In this document: piece by piece, positions 51,429-61,184 of the stretch
Layout: each line of letters starts with the position of its first letter
Position numbering within the stretch: the first letter of the stretch is position 1
Source: JBFHFS01 sp041583495
GTDB taxonomy: Bacteria; Bacteroidota; Bacteroidia; Bacteroidales; Marinilabiliaceae
Reading direction: 5' to 3'
Assembly: GCA_041583495.1 (NCBI GenBank)
Contig: JBFHFS010000020.1
Coordinates: forward strand, 1-64,000
DNA: 64,000 nucleotides
The notes under the pieces: model-generated
The model's database searches: none
What the model saw: only the letters and a program-made list of their open reading frames with translations
Told to the model about the DNA's origin: nothing
Translations under genes and position numbers: made by a program

Positions 51429-52619
51429 TTATTCAAAAGATTCCAGATAAAGGAACAAAGCTTTGATTTGTCTGGGTCGATTAAACTTATTTTCGGCTGC
51501 TTCCCGACACATTTTCCTTTTAATCTCAACCTCTTCGGGGTGTTGTACCAGATATTTTATGTTTTCACTTAAGCTGGCATAGTCGGCAGGTGGGGAAACC
51601 CAGCCAACATTATTTTCCAAAATGATTCGGGGACCTTCGCCATCGCCCGAAAACAGGATAGGGACGCCGGCAGCCATCGATTCATAGATTTTAGAGGGAA
51701 CCGCACCATAGATGCTTTTTACCAGGGGAATGAGGGTGGCATTGGCTTTGCTTAAAATCGAGGGGATATCCTCACGGGTAACCGTTCCATGAAAAATGAT
51801 GCCCCGGTCGGGGTGTTCCTCAAGAAAATGGGTCAGAGCCTGCTGCTCACCGCCGGCGCCGTAGATATGAAACTCCACCCCCAACTCTCTAAAATTAATG
51901 GCTTTGCATAATTCATAAATCCCCTGAGCAAAACCCAGAAGACCGGCATAGACCAGGATAAACCGATCGCCATTGGAAGGATTGATGACCCTTTGTTTTT
52001 TAAACCGGGCCGGATCCACTCCATTGCGAAATAAATAGGCCTCCTTACTTCCATTTTTTCGCAAATGAGATACGATCTCCTCGGACTGCCCCATACAAAA
52101 AGCCGACTTTTTGTAGATAAAGTGCTCAATACGTTCCAGCGATCTATAGATAAAACCGTCGGAAATGGCCCCCATTTCTTTAGCCGACAAGGGCCAGACG
52201 TCTGACACATTGGTTATTAACACAGATCCGGTTAGTTTAGCCAGCAAATATCCCGAGAGAGCCAACAATAAGGGTGGACTCTCCACAATTAAGAAGTCGA
52301 TTTTTTTTCGCCGCAAATAAGCCAACGAGCACAACGAGGAAAGGGCAAAAGAGAGCATACTTAGGATTCGGGGAATCGCCCGTTTCGAGTTGGATGGATA
52401 AAGCCAATAACGCTTAACCTCAATCTTATCGACCTTTTCGGTGACAGAGAATTTTCCCCGGTAGTCTTTAAAAATCTCCCCGTTGGGATAGTTGGGCATA
52501 GCCGTAACCACCGAAATATCACAGCCATTATCACGCAATCCCGTAACCATTTCGTGCAATCTATTCTGAGGAGCCCCCATTTCGGGCTTATAGTATTGGG
52601 TTAAAAGTGCAATTCTCAT
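51429..52619 (-). CDS. Glycosyltransferase family 4 (WbuB-like)
   Basis: The start at 52619 (MRIALLTQYYKPEMGAPQNR) is the usual one for this group; a Met two codons upstream is possible. The 396-residue GT-B enzyme shows the N-lobe of WbuB/WcaI-type transferases, including SVVTAMPNYPNGEIF, and the donor-site block KIYESMAAGVPILFSGDGEGPRII in the C-lobe. It would transfer a nucleotide-activated sugar to a lipid-linked acceptor on the cytosolic face. WbuB-like enzymes often work with WecB-made sugars, and a wecB gene is two genes upstream. It is the last gene of the minus-strand polysaccharide cluster. Confidence 0.88.
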   Translation of the reverse strand: MRIALLTQYYKPEMGAPQNRLHEMVTGLRDNGCDISVVTAMPNYPNGEIFKDYRGKFSVTEKVDKIEVKRYWLYPSNSKRAIPRILSMLSFALSSLCSLAYLRRKKIDFLIVESPPLLLALSGYLLAKLTGSVLITNVSDVWPLSAKEMGAISDGFIYRSLERIEHFIYKKSAFCMGQSEEIVSHLRKNGSKEAYLFRNGVDPARFKKQRVINPSNGDRFILVYAGLLGFAQGIYELCKAINFRELGVEFHIYGAGGEQQALTHFLEEHPDRGIIFHGTVTREDIPSILSKANATLIPLVKSIYGAVPSKIYESMAAGVPILFSGDGEGPRIILENNVGWVSPPADYASLSENIKYLVQHPEEVEIKRKMCREAAENKFNRPRQIKALFLYLESFE

Positions 52620-52660
52620 AATCAATCAGGTTCAGGCCTTGGGTTTAAGGCTGCAATCAT

Positions 52661-54235
52661 TTACGAAGGAAAAGATATTTTGGTTTTCAGTTTATTTTTA
52701 AATCCCACCACCACTTTTTGTGAGGTTGAGTACTTATTGAATTCAACAGCCATCTCAAAAGCTTCCATCTTAATATATTCCAATTCAGAGAAGGACAAAA
52801 GCGTGTGATTGTTCAGCTTTACGGTGTTATCCCTTAGGGAAACCCGGCAGTGGGGATGAAAATGCAGGTGCATCTCCCCCACCCGTTCTCTGTGGCCCCA
52901 AAGTTCATCGGTGATGATGATCTCCTTTTCCAGAAACTTAAAATCTCTTTGATGGGTGATCCCCAGAGCTTTGTAACCATTGTGGCGGGCCGTTAGGCGA
53001 CAGGGTGTATCTACCAGAATGCTGGTACGGGCACGTTGCGCGACCCTGAACTGGCTCCACATTTGAGATTGGCTTTTTTCGCCCACCACCACCGTGTTGT
53101 GAGCAGCTGTAGATCGTTCGGCGGCTCTAATGGGGCCGGGCTGATAAGTGGAGGTGCCCCTTTCGACCAACAGAGGCTGGTTGTTATGGTACAGCACAAA
53201 CGACAAGGCATCGGCATGGGCATGTCCGGGCTGATAAGAAGGACCCAACGGCGCCACGTCGGCTCTGCATTCGTAGCCCCCCATGGTAATGGCGCGGTAG
53301 CCCGATGCCCCCAGGGGCACCCTGGCAGAAGGGATATTTAATTTAGCTGCATAATTCAACAGCCACGAAGACGATAAAGCCATATCCGAAGAACTGTCGT
53401 TAAAATGAGGCATCTCACCATTTTTAAAACACATCTGCCCCATCCACGACAACATTTTCCGGGCTTTTTCCTTTAAAAAAAGCCATAATGGGTCCCCCTC
53501 CAAATTCCGGGCACCCATCCAATCAATCGCCTCCAAAAGCCTGAATAAAATGATGTTATGATAAGACGGACTTAACTCAAAATGGGCGCCATCCAACAGG
53601 ATCTGTTCGTTAAGTTGTTTGCTCAGCAGGGAGGAAGCTTTGTTTAACCAGGCTTTATGGGAAAAAAAGGCGCCCCCCATCAGTAAGGCAAATCCATTCT
53701 CCAAAAGATGGTTGCCCAGAAGATGGTACTCCAGCCTACCCGATAAAAAATCCAATTCTGCATGCAGGGCCTCCAAAACATGTGGATCAGGATCCGCTAT
53801 TTGGGAAAGCCAGGGAATGACATTCATCACCCGAAGCGAAACCGGGTAGGGTTCCAGAGCAAGGGTTCCCTCCTTCAGACTCGTATAAAGCGAAAGAATG
53901 AGGTCAAGTTTCTGGGCCTGTAAAAGATTGCTTTGCCCTAAAAACGTTCCATACTGCAAATGATAATTCCATAACTTACCAAAGCCCTGGTAATTCCAGT
54001 CTACAGCAGCCCCAAAAGTCATCGATTGATTGAGAAATGAAAAGGTGTTATGGCCAAGAAAGGAGTCCTTCTGCGGATGTTGATCACTAAAGTTCAATGG
54101 CGTAACCTGTTGGGGTAAATATCGGCTATTATAACGGCTCAACCGGCCGGGTTTAATCAACCGGTACTGGAGTTGATAGCGCAGTTGAATGAACCTAAGA
54201 TGTTTAACCGTATGATAAAGCCGACTGAAATTCAT
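52661..54235 (-). CDS. Heparinase II/III-like / alginate lyase family protein
   Basis: I start at the ATG at 54235 (MNFSRLYHTVKHL); the frame extends two codons upstream to a GTG. The 524-residue protein has an all-helical N-terminal half (LLGNHLLENGFALLMGGAFF, HFELSPSYHNIILFRLLEA) and a beta-rich C-terminal half with YQPGHAHADALSFVLY, matching the heparinase II/III fold. No signal peptide is evident. Such proteins often occur in capsule and O-antigen loci beside WbuB and WecB, where their role (lyase or uronosyl modification) is not settled. Confidence 0.82.
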   Translation of the reverse strand: MNFSRLYHTVKHLRFIQLRYQLQYRLIKPGRLSRYNSRYLPQQVTPLNFSDQHPQKDSFLGHNTFSFLNQSMTFGAAVDWNYQGFGKLWNYHLQYGTFLGQSNLLQAQKLDLILSLYTSLKEGTLALEPYPVSLRVMNVIPWLSQIADPDPHVLEALHAELDFLSGRLEYHLLGNHLLENGFALLMGGAFFSHKAWLNKASSLLSKQLNEQILLDGAHFELSPSYHNIILFRLLEAIDWMGARNLEGDPLWLFLKEKARKMLSWMGQMCFKNGEMPHFNDSSSDMALSSSWLLNYAAKLNIPSARVPLGASGYRAITMGGYECRADVAPLGPSYQPGHAHADALSFVLYHNNQPLLVERGTSTYQPGPIRAAERSTAAHNTVVVGEKSQSQMWSQFRVAQRARTSILVDTPCRLTARHNGYKALGITHQRDFKFLEKEIIITDELWGHRERVGEMHLHFHPHCRVSLRDNTVKLNNHTLLSFSELEYIKMEAFEMAVEFNKYSTSQKVVVGFKNKLKTKISFPS

Positions 54236-54264
54236 ACCCACATAAATTGTTTATATTAAACTAC

Positions 54265-55386
54265 TTAACCTATTGGTTTGGCCTCTGCCTTTTTTAGTTC
54301 ACTCAGGTTCAATAAGGTTTCAACGATACGTTGGGCCGTTTTCCCATCCCACTTCTCGGGAATACCTCCCTTTTTCCAGTCACCGGCAAACAGCCTTTGC
54401 ATGGCAGGTTTAATGGCTTTGGGATCGGTCCCTATCAATTCGTTGGTTCCCAGCGAAATGGTCTCGGGCCGTTCGGTATTGTCGCGCAGGGTCATGCAGG
54501 GGACCCCCATCACGGTGGTCTCTTCGGTGATCCCACCCGAGTCGGTAAGGACGGCCATGGCCCTTTCGACCAGATAGTTAAACTCAAGATATCCCAGTGG
54601 TCCGATGAGATGCAGGCGGGGATGAGAAATTCCCAGGCCCTTCAGTATCAATGCCGTTCGGGGATGAACCGGAAATACCAGGGGCAAGTCGCCAGAGTTT
54701 TCAATGATTTCATGAATAAGTTCTTTGAGTTTATCTTCTTCATCCACGTTGGCAGGCCTGTGGAGGGTCATCACCAAATAATTCTTCTCCTTCAGGCCCA
54801 AACGGTCCCATATCTCCGGCTTTTGAAAGCGGGACCGGTGTTTCAAAAGAGTATCTATCATGGTGTTACCCACAAAAAATAGGCGTTCCTCCCCTACTCC
54901 GATTTTTTTGAGGTTATCGTTGGCCAGGGTGGTGGTGGTGAAAAAGTAGTTGGTAATGCTGTCGGTCACCAAACGGTTGATCTCCTCAGGCATGGTCCAG
55001 TCGCCCGACCGAATGCCGCCTTCCACGTGGGCGACCTTTACATGCAGCTTTTGGGCAACAATAGCGCAGGCCATGGAAGAGGTCACATCGCCCACCACCA
55101 GGCAAAGGTCAGGCTTGCTCTCCATGAGCAACTTTTCGTAGCCGGTCATGATGGCTGCTGTTTGTTCTGCCTGGGTACCGCCGCCGGCCCCCAGATTGAC
55201 ATCCGGTGCCGGAATGCCCAGTTGCTCAAAAAAGCTTCCGCTCATATTCTTATCGTAGTGCTGCCCGGTATGCACCAGCCGGAAGGAGATGGCTTTTCCC
55301 TGCGACTGAGCCAGGCGAATGGCATCGGTAATGGGGGCAATTTTCATAAAATTGGGGCGGGCCCCGGCAATGAGGTCTATTTTCAT
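54265..55386 (-). CDS. wecB: UDP-N-acetylglucosamine 2-epimerase (non-hydrolysing)
   Basis: The start at 55386 (MKIDLIAGARPNFMKIAP) is the family start; the longer frame runs into the neighbour. The 373-residue protein has VHTGQHYDKNMSGSFFEQLG, VVGDVTSSMACAI, HVEGGIRSGDWTMPEEINR and the C-terminal DSGGITEETTVMGVPCMTLR with TERPETI. It makes UDP-ManNAc from UDP-GlcNAc for surface polysaccharide. It lies 103 bp after the CapK-like gene. Confidence 0.95.
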   Translation of the reverse strand: MKIDLIAGARPNFMKIAPITDAIRLAQSQGKAISFRLVHTGQHYDKNMSGSFFEQLGIPAPDVNLGAGGGTQAEQTAAIMTGYEKLLMESKPDLCLVVGDVTSSMACAIVAQKLHVKVAHVEGGIRSGDWTMPEEINRLVTDSITNYFFTTTTLANDNLKKIGVGEERLFFVGNTMIDTLLKHRSRFQKPEIWDRLGLKEKNYLVMTLHRPANVDEEDKLKELIHEIIENSGDLPLVFPVHPRTALILKGLGISHPRLHLIGPLGYLEFNYLVERAMAVLTDSGGITEETTVMGVPCMTLRDNTERPETISLGTNELIGTDPKAIKPAMQRLFAGDWKKGGIPEKWDGKTAQRIVETLLNLSELKKAEAKPIG

Positions 55387-55489
55387 TTTAATGTATTTTT
55401 TGTCTTCAATCAGTTCTTTTTGTGCCCTGATATTACTTGGCGGCAACACGTAAGCGTTAATGTTTATCAAGCCCTGGGTTGGTACCCAC

Positions 55490-56806
55490 TCACCCGGTAG
55501 TCTGGATAAGGGAAGATTCCACAAGTTTAAGTTTTCCGGATGCCGTGCGTTGGATGGCATCGACCAACCGAATCTCAAAGTCGAAGTCATCCCCCAGCTT
55601 TCTTCTAATCTCATATTCGAACCCCTGCTGATCCGTGGGGCTAAACATATCCGTGGGGTTGATTAGAAACAGAGCCTTTCCCGGCTCTGTTTGAACGATC
55701 TGTGCCTCTCTGATATGATGACTCTTGTGAAAGATATGCCCCAGACGGCCCACTTTTCGGCCATTTTTCAGGACCAGAAACTCACTTTTGCGGCCCATGA
55801 TACTTTTTATTTTGGGGGCGACCCCCTCCCTGGGATCTTCCTCCAGCTCCGCCAGATCGCCGGTGTCGTAACGGATGAATGGCATACATTTATTATCCAG
55901 CTGGGTCCCTACGATCCGAAACAACCCATCCCCATTGGGAATAAACTCGACATACGAATAGTTCTCATTTACCTTTAACAGGCCATCGCTATCCTGATAG
56001 ATGTCGGCCACCCCCTCTCCCTGGCTGTAGAAGTTAATCACCCTGCAGCCAAAGACCTCTTCGATAATACGGCGCTGGTTCTTCAGTAAGTTTTCGGAAC
56101 TCAGGGTGATCCCTTTCAGGTTTAAGGATTGTGCTTCAGGAATCAGTCCCTGCTCAGCTATAAAGCTGGCGAACAGGGAAACAAAGGAGGGGAATCCATG
56201 AAACCAGCGCACCCCATAATTGTGCAATTGTTCAAGATATAAAGGAGCTCTTTCGCGCGTTAAGTGTAATTCAGAGAACAGCAGCTGATTGGTGGGTTTT
56301 GAGAAGAGCCAGAAAGGGGGTTGGGTTTGATTAATGTCGAACAAGCTTCGGCCAAAAAAATTGGCCTGAGGCTCCTCCCGATACAGGCCATGTATTTCGC
56401 GAAAAAACCAGGCACCGGCATATTGCTTTTGCAACATTTCTTTGGTTAAAGAAAACTCAAAGCGTTGCCCGGTGGTTCCGCTGGTGGTGGCCTTTTCGAA
56501 GACCAGGCTTTTATTAATTAAAAACTTATCATGATGGCTCATGATGTCGGATTTGGTAACAATGGGAATGTCGTCAAAAGAGTCAATCGAGAATTCCCTG
56601 AAATAGGGATGGTTCTGAGCCACTCTGGTAATCAACGCCCTCATTTCCTCCCCTTTTAAACCTTTACCCTCACGAAACTGCTGTTGATAGGCATGGAAAA
56701 ATTTACCATATCGTCGACGATTCACCAACCACCCGGCACCATTAATGGCCTGTTTTTTAAGTGGAAGGGGCAATTGCACGAATAGCTGCCTCAAATTTAA
56801 CCTCAT
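55490..56806 (-). CDS. CapK-like / phenylacetate-CoA ligase-family adenylate-forming enzyme
   Basis: The 438-residue protein has the ATP-binding motif TSGTTGQRFEF, the middle blocks HGFPSFVSLFASF and NFYSQGEGVADIYQ, and PFIRYDTGDLAELEE, all typical of the CapK/PaaK branch. Members in polysaccharide loci probably activate an acid for attachment to a sugar. It overlaps the next upstream gene by 4 bp (56803-56806), which points to translational coupling. The acid is unknown. The ATP-grasp enzyme in the same locus may provide a second ligation step. Confidence 0.85.
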   Translation of the reverse strand: MRLNLRQLFVQLPLPLKKQAINGAGWLVNRRRYGKFFHAYQQQFREGKGLKGEEMRALITRVAQNHPYFREFSIDSFDDIPIVTKSDIMSHHDKFLINKSLVFEKATTSGTTGQRFEFSLTKEMLQKQYAGAWFFREIHGLYREEPQANFFGRSLFDINQTQPPFWLFSKPTNQLLFSELHLTRERAPLYLEQLHNYGVRWFHGFPSFVSLFASFIAEQGLIPEAQSLNLKGITLSSENLLKNQRRIIEEVFGCRVINFYSQGEGVADIYQDSDGLLKVNENYSYVEFIPNGDGLFRIVGTQLDNKCMPFIRYDTGDLAELEEDPREGVAPKIKSIMGRKSEFLVLKNGRKVGRLGHIFHKSHHIREAQIVQTEPGKALFLINPTDMFSPTDQQGFEYEIRRKLGDDFDFEIRLVDAIQRTASGKLKLVESSLIQTTG

Positions 56807-57861
56807 ATTAATTTATTTAGAAGTAGGTTAAGGTTTCGTAAGTTTTCTGTACCATCAAAAGAGATCTCACCGGGCGCCTGTTGGCAACTATCCACAACCG
56901 TGCGGTAAAAGCTATTGATATCGCCCGAAGGGTAAGTCACGCACCCTGCGGGTCGTTTAACACAATCGGAAGCGACAACGGTTTTTTTTAGGTACAGCGC
57001 CTCCCGAATGGCATTGGAATCTCCATCCGAATAACTGGGTCTCAAGAAGATATCAGCTGCATCTATTATTGGCCAAAGTTCATCCTTACTGGAATACAAT
57101 AACACCTCCTCCTGCAAATCTTTTTGAATAATGTTTTTTTGGTATCGGCGACATTCTTCAGAGGCCAAACCAGTTGCTTCATAAGTAACCACACAGCATC
57201 TCACCGACAAATTTTTATGGTGTTTCTTGATCAATTCCATCACTTTCAGCACATCCCACAAGCCATAAATATCCAGTTCAGGCGGGGAAGCAATTCTGCC
57301 GGTCACCACCATCTTAACTTCCGCATTACCCCAAAAGTCACTTACTTCTTTAGGTGGCTCGGAAGGCTCAGTTTGAGGGGGGATAAAACCGGGAATGCAA
57401 TTTATTTTTGATGAACTGGCATATTGCGATGCTAATTTACAGATTTGATCATTTACCCCAATAAAGCAGGCACATAATTTCAAGGCCAGTATATTTAACC
57501 ATTTGGAGATTCCCCCCGAATTCAGGGCATCTTCCAGGCTTTGTCCACCCACTCTTAAAATCACCTTTTTACCTCTTAATAGCCCCAAAATGGCTGCTAA
57601 AAAGCGGATATGCCCCTTTGTAGAAATAACGTAATGGATAGAAGGACTTTTGCCCAGGAGCAATTTAAGGTACCACACCCATTGGCTTTCAACATTGACT
57701 ATATGTTTTTCGTCTCGGAGAGGAAGGTAAAAGTTGTACATACACACCGCCCAATTGTTGTTCATCAAAAAGCGGGATAACCTGCCGATATGTACCGTCA
57801 TCCCACCAATAGGAGGAGGTGATACCCCCCAAAACGCAATGTTTTTATTAGGCAAAGGCAT
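56803..57861 (-). CDS. Glycosyltransferase family 4-like protein
   Basis: I start at the ATG at 57861 (MPLPNKNIAFWGVSPPPIGG); the frame continues to a TTG at 57894 that would touch the previous gene. The 352-residue protein has the GT-B opening PPPIGGMTVHIGRLSRFLM, a middle KVILRVGGQSLEDAL, and the donor-site region DIFLRPSYSDGDSNAIREAL. It should add one sugar of the repeat unit. Donor and acceptor are unknown. Confidence 0.82.
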   Translation of the reverse strand: MPLPNKNIAFWGVSPPPIGGMTVHIGRLSRFLMNNNWAVCMYNFYLPLRDEKHIVNVESQWVWYLKLLLGKSPSIHYVISTKGHIRFLAAILGLLRGKKVILRVGGQSLEDALNSGGISKWLNILALKLCACFIGVNDQICKLASQYASSSKINCIPGFIPPQTEPSEPPKEVSDFWGNAEVKMVVTGRIASPPELDIYGLWDVLKVMELIKKHHKNLSVRCCVVTYEATGLASEECRRYQKNIIQKDLQEEVLLYSSKDELWPIIDAADIFLRPSYSDGDSNAIREALYLKKTVVASDCVKRPAGCVTYPSGDINSFYRTVVDSCQQAPGEISFDGTENLRNLNLLLNKLI

Positions 57862-57890
57862 AGAAATTAGAGCTTTTAAATAATCGGTTA

Positions 57891-58871
57891 TCAAAACATA
57901 AAATTCACTTTTCCTTCCGGTTTCAGAAAAGGGTGGTTTTTATTTTGTTTAAGTTTGTACATGATTTCATACGAAAGCCGTCTAAAGGGAGTAAACCGGC
58001 ATTGTAACCCATCCACCACCGTCAAATTGTTCATGCCATTTAGGGTATGAAAGCCTTTGTTATAAACCTGATCGTTTAAGCGAATCTCCTTAACAAAGAT
58101 CTCTTCAAATTTATTGGGATTTAACGTCTCAATACGGAAAATACGGACCGCCTCACCATAAGAATTTTCACACACCTGTGTGACCCGATACAGCTGGTTA
58201 TTTAAAAGGACAATATTTCCGGCAGGCCGCGAAAAAGGATCCCCCATCTTAACCGGATTCCCATTATGGGGCCTAAAGGTATCATTTAATGATTCGGCAT
58301 AAAAAAGATAGAGGTTATTCTTCCCTTCCCGGCCCCTTTTATGGGCAAACAACCACCAATAAGAGTTGTAAAACAATAACGTGGAATCCAGCAGCGGTTC
58401 CGACACCAAAAGCTGGGGTTTGATCAGGGTATTCTTCTCAAAATCGTACTGGTACTTATATAACCCTCCACTTTTGGATGCTTCCGGAATAACAATTGTT
58501 TGGTTACAAGACTGAATAACAAAGGGATAGGATTGATGAAAAGACTGTTCATCAATCACCATTTTATCGATCAAGTGAAAATTCTTATCGATGGTGAGCT
58601 TCGATATTTTACCCTTCTTTTGACTGAACAAAAACTCCTCGACCAGCACCTCTATTTTATCGTCCGAAACCGACAGAAGAAATGGATCGGCAAAGAACCG
58701 ATCCTTATAGGGGTGTTTGAGCCACTTAACTTCAGGAATTTCATTGCCATCTTCCATAAAGAAGGCGACAGGTTTATCGACAAACCCAATATTCCATACA
58801 TTAAGATTGAATAATTTCTTAGAATCCAGCATCCATAAATCTGTTTTATATTTGTTTTTAAAATGGCTCAA
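57891..58871 (-). CDS. Five-bladed beta-propeller (GH43-like fold) protein of a polysaccharide locus
   Basis: The 326-residue cytosolic-looking protein has repeated strand-rich blocks: DRFFADPFLLSVSDDKIEVLVEE, QSYPFVIQSCNQTIVIPEAS and DSTLLFYNSYWWLFAHKRGR. These match the propeller found in glucosamine inositolphosphorylceramide transferase N-termini and in formyltransferase-linked proteins of O-antigen loci. It has no clear catalytic acid set of GH43. It may bind or modify the sugar chain. The assignment is by pattern and moderate. Confidence 0.65.
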   Translation of the reverse strand: MSHFKNKYKTDLWMLDSKKLFNLNVWNIGFVDKPVAFFMEDGNEIPEVKWLKHPYKDRFFADPFLLSVSDDKIEVLVEEFLFSQKKGKISKLTIDKNFHLIDKMVIDEQSFHQSYPFVIQSCNQTIVIPEASKSGGLYKYQYDFEKNTLIKPQLLVSEPLLDSTLLFYNSYWWLFAHKRGREGKNNLYLFYAESLNDTFRPHNGNPVKMGDPFSRPAGNIVLLNNQLYRVTQVCENSYGEAVRIFRIETLNPNKFEEIFVKEIRLNDQVYNKGFHTLNGMNNLTVVDGLQCRFTPFRRLSYEIMYKLKQNKNHPFLKPEGKVNFMF

Positions 58872-58903
58872 ATACCACGCTTAAAAACGAAACGTGTTTC
58901 AGC

Positions 58904-59992
58904 CTATCGGGCCCCCTTCAAAAGATCCAGATAACCATCCACTATATTTTCTTTATCAAATAACAGCAATGCATTGTTCAGGTTGTGCTGACCCACCACG
59001 GCCAGTTCTTCGGCCGATGACGATAAGGCCCAACTCAACACGTTTTTAATTTCGTTGTAATCGTTTGGATTGCACATGCAGCGCTCATCAATTCCTAAAA
59101 ATCCAGGTACATCCGACACCCGGGAGGCCAACACGGGCTTTCCGGAGGCCATCCCTTCACAAACCGCATTGGGCAGGCCTTCGTATAAACTAAAAAGCCC
59201 CACTGCATCGGCCTTTTGCATCACCTCATGGATATTTGGAATGGGCGGATTGAACTTAAATATGCCAGAGAGGTTTAGATTTTCTATTTTCACCAAACCC
59301 CTTTCCAGACTATCATCCAACACGTTACCATACCACTCGATTTTTAACCTTTCTTTCTCAGATGGTGAAAGACGATTAACGCCTTCAATAAGTCCATCCA
59401 GATTCTTCACCTTGCGAAGACTTGAGGGAACCACCAACGTGAATTTCCCGTCACCCTTGGAGGCCTGATTTTGGGCCGGCGAAAAGAGATTGAAATCAAC
59501 AATATTGTATATGACCTTGAATTTGGCTTTTGGAATGAGGGGATTAATTTTTTTGACAATCTGAATATTCTCGTGTGAATTGGCCACCACATAATCGGCC
59601 AGGACGTGGAACCACCGGTAGGCTTTCAGCACGGAGAGCTTAAAAAGATTAGGATTGGCACTGCGTTCTCCAACCACCAGTTTCCATTTTCGCCAGGGCA
59701 AAGCGGAAATTTCGGAGATAAAATTGGTGGCACTCAGAAAGGATAATACCGAATCGAAATTACCGTTGCGGATGTACCGGCGCATTTTCAATAAGCGCTT
59801 TACATGGTTGGGTTCCACGATGGCGGTAACCGAAATGTCTACCGCATCCAATGATTGCTTAAAAAAGTTGAGTTCATGATATACCAGGAAGGATACTTCG
59901 TGTCCTCGTTCCTTAAAGCCTTTGGCCAGTTCAACCATTTGCCTTTGAGCCCCTCCTGCAACCAGACTGTCGATGACACAAAGAATTTTCAT
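58904..59992 (-). CDS. Glycosyltransferase family 4
   Basis: The 362-residue GT-B enzyme starts MKILCVIDSLVAGGAQRQMVELA, a classic GT4 opening. The donor site is in VGLFSLYEGLPNAVCEGMASGKPVLASRVSDVPGF, with the E-x7-E pattern of retaining transferases. It acts at the cytosolic membrane face on the growing repeat unit. It lies 32 bp before the propeller gene and 39 bp after the polymerase gene. Confidence 0.92.
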   Translation of the reverse strand: MKILCVIDSLVAGGAQRQMVELAKGFKERGHEVSFLVYHELNFFKQSLDAVDISVTAIVEPNHVKRLLKMRRYIRNGNFDSVLSFLSATNFISEISALPWRKWKLVVGERSANPNLFKLSVLKAYRWFHVLADYVVANSHENIQIVKKINPLIPKAKFKVIYNIVDFNLFSPAQNQASKGDGKFTLVVPSSLRKVKNLDGLIEGVNRLSPSEKERLKIEWYGNVLDDSLERGLVKIENLNLSGIFKFNPPIPNIHEVMQKADAVGLFSLYEGLPNAVCEGMASGKPVLASRVSDVPGFLGIDERCMCNPNDYNEIKNVLSWALSSSAEELAVVGQHNLNNALLLFDKENIVDGYLDLLKGAR

Positions 59993-60031
59993 AAATTTAT
60001 TTTTTTCAGGTATCTGATTTTAAGCTCCCTT

Positions 60032-61183
60032 TTAATCCAGAGAATTTTCCCGGGATCCTACCAAATAGGCCAACAATATTGCCTGAGTGTATCCCGAAAG
60101 GGACACATACCACATGGATATGAGTGAAATAAAGAACCAAACAAGAACAACTGTAAACATCAATATTTTTTTATCCGGCAACCAGGTTGGATTTAACATG
60201 GATTTAACGGCCGAATAAAACAAATAGAGGTAGGTGGTCACCCCCAGCAGGCCAAAATTAGATAATAACTCCAGCCAATCGTTGTGCGCTTCGTTTAGTC
60301 CGGTTAAATAAATGGAAGCCGCAAACCCATAGCCAAACAATAGATTTAACAGATTATGACTACCCGACCATCCCTCCCATATTCTGGAATACAACACGGT
60401 ACGGCCGCTTGTGTCTCCATTGGATATTGAAACCATCCGGCGTATCAGAAACTCATTTTCCATAAAATAGCGGTAGACAAAGAAACTCAGCACCAACACC
60501 CCAGCCAGGGCGAGGATATAACCAAAAAAACGATTTCGCCTTTCTACCGTCCGCATTTGGAAGTAGTAATAAACAATAAGAATGAGCCCGGCAGAAATCA
60601 TGGCTCCTCTTTTTGCGCCCTGAACGACAAAAATGCACATTAAGAGCATGAGAAGAAAAGAGAGTATTTTCTTTTTCTTAATGAGGAATACAAAGGGCAT
60701 CAGTCTGACAAAGGTGTAGGCCACGTTGTTCACCATGTTGGTGGCGTCATCTTCTCCCAACTCGAGGAGCACCTGCGTGCGATTGAAGAAAAACTGCAAT
60801 ATAATAACCGGAATCATCATCAAAAGAAAACGGACCAGGTGGCTCGATTTAAGATGGTTACGGATGGCAAAGAAATAGAATGGATAAAAGGGCAACATAC
60901 ACCCCAGGATACGTTTAAACATGGCCACATGAGGGGTGACCCCAAAATTGGCAAAAACAAATCCTATCACATTGAGAAGAAGGAGCAGTGTCCAGGCTAT
61001 GAAAAATTGGTTGTTTCTGCTTTTTATCAAAAGGGTTTTTACCAGATAAAATCCGGATATTAAGAATATCAGTAACAAGGCAGCCTTGGAGATAATTGAG
61101 CTGGACTGATACAAAGATCCTTGCGCAAAGTAGACAACAAAAAGCAGGAACAGTAATTCTCTAATGTATTTATGAATCTGCAT
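60032..61183 (-). CDS. O-antigen ligase/polymerase-like membrane protein (Wzy type)
   Basis: The 383-residue protein has about ten to twelve hydrophobic helices. The long periplasmic loop before the last helices holds SGRTVLYSRIWEGW and EAHNDWLELLSNFGLLGV, the mark of the Wzy/WaaL family. With a flippase and glycosyltransferases in the same unit, a role as repeat-unit polymerase is most likely; ligase activity is the alternative. One base separates it from the ATP-grasp gene stop. Confidence 0.85.
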   Translation of the reverse strand: MQIHKYIRELLFLLFVVYFAQGSLYQSSSIISKAALLLIFLISGFYLVKTLLIKSRNNQFFIAWTLLLLLNVIGFVFANFGVTPHVAMFKRILGCMLPFYPFYFFAIRNHLKSSHLVRFLLMMIPVIILQFFFNRTQVLLELGEDDATNMVNNVAYTFVRLMPFVFLIKKKKILSFLLMLLMCIFVVQGAKRGAMISAGLILIVYYYFQMRTVERRNRFFGYILALAGVLVLSFFVYRYFMENEFLIRRMVSISNGDTSGRTVLYSRIWEGWSGSHNLLNLLFGYGFAASIYLTGLNEAHNDWLELLSNFGLLGVTTYLYLFYSAVKSMLNPTWLPDKKILMFTVVLVWFFISLISMWYVSLSGYTQAILLAYLVGSRENSLD

Positions 61184-61184
61184 A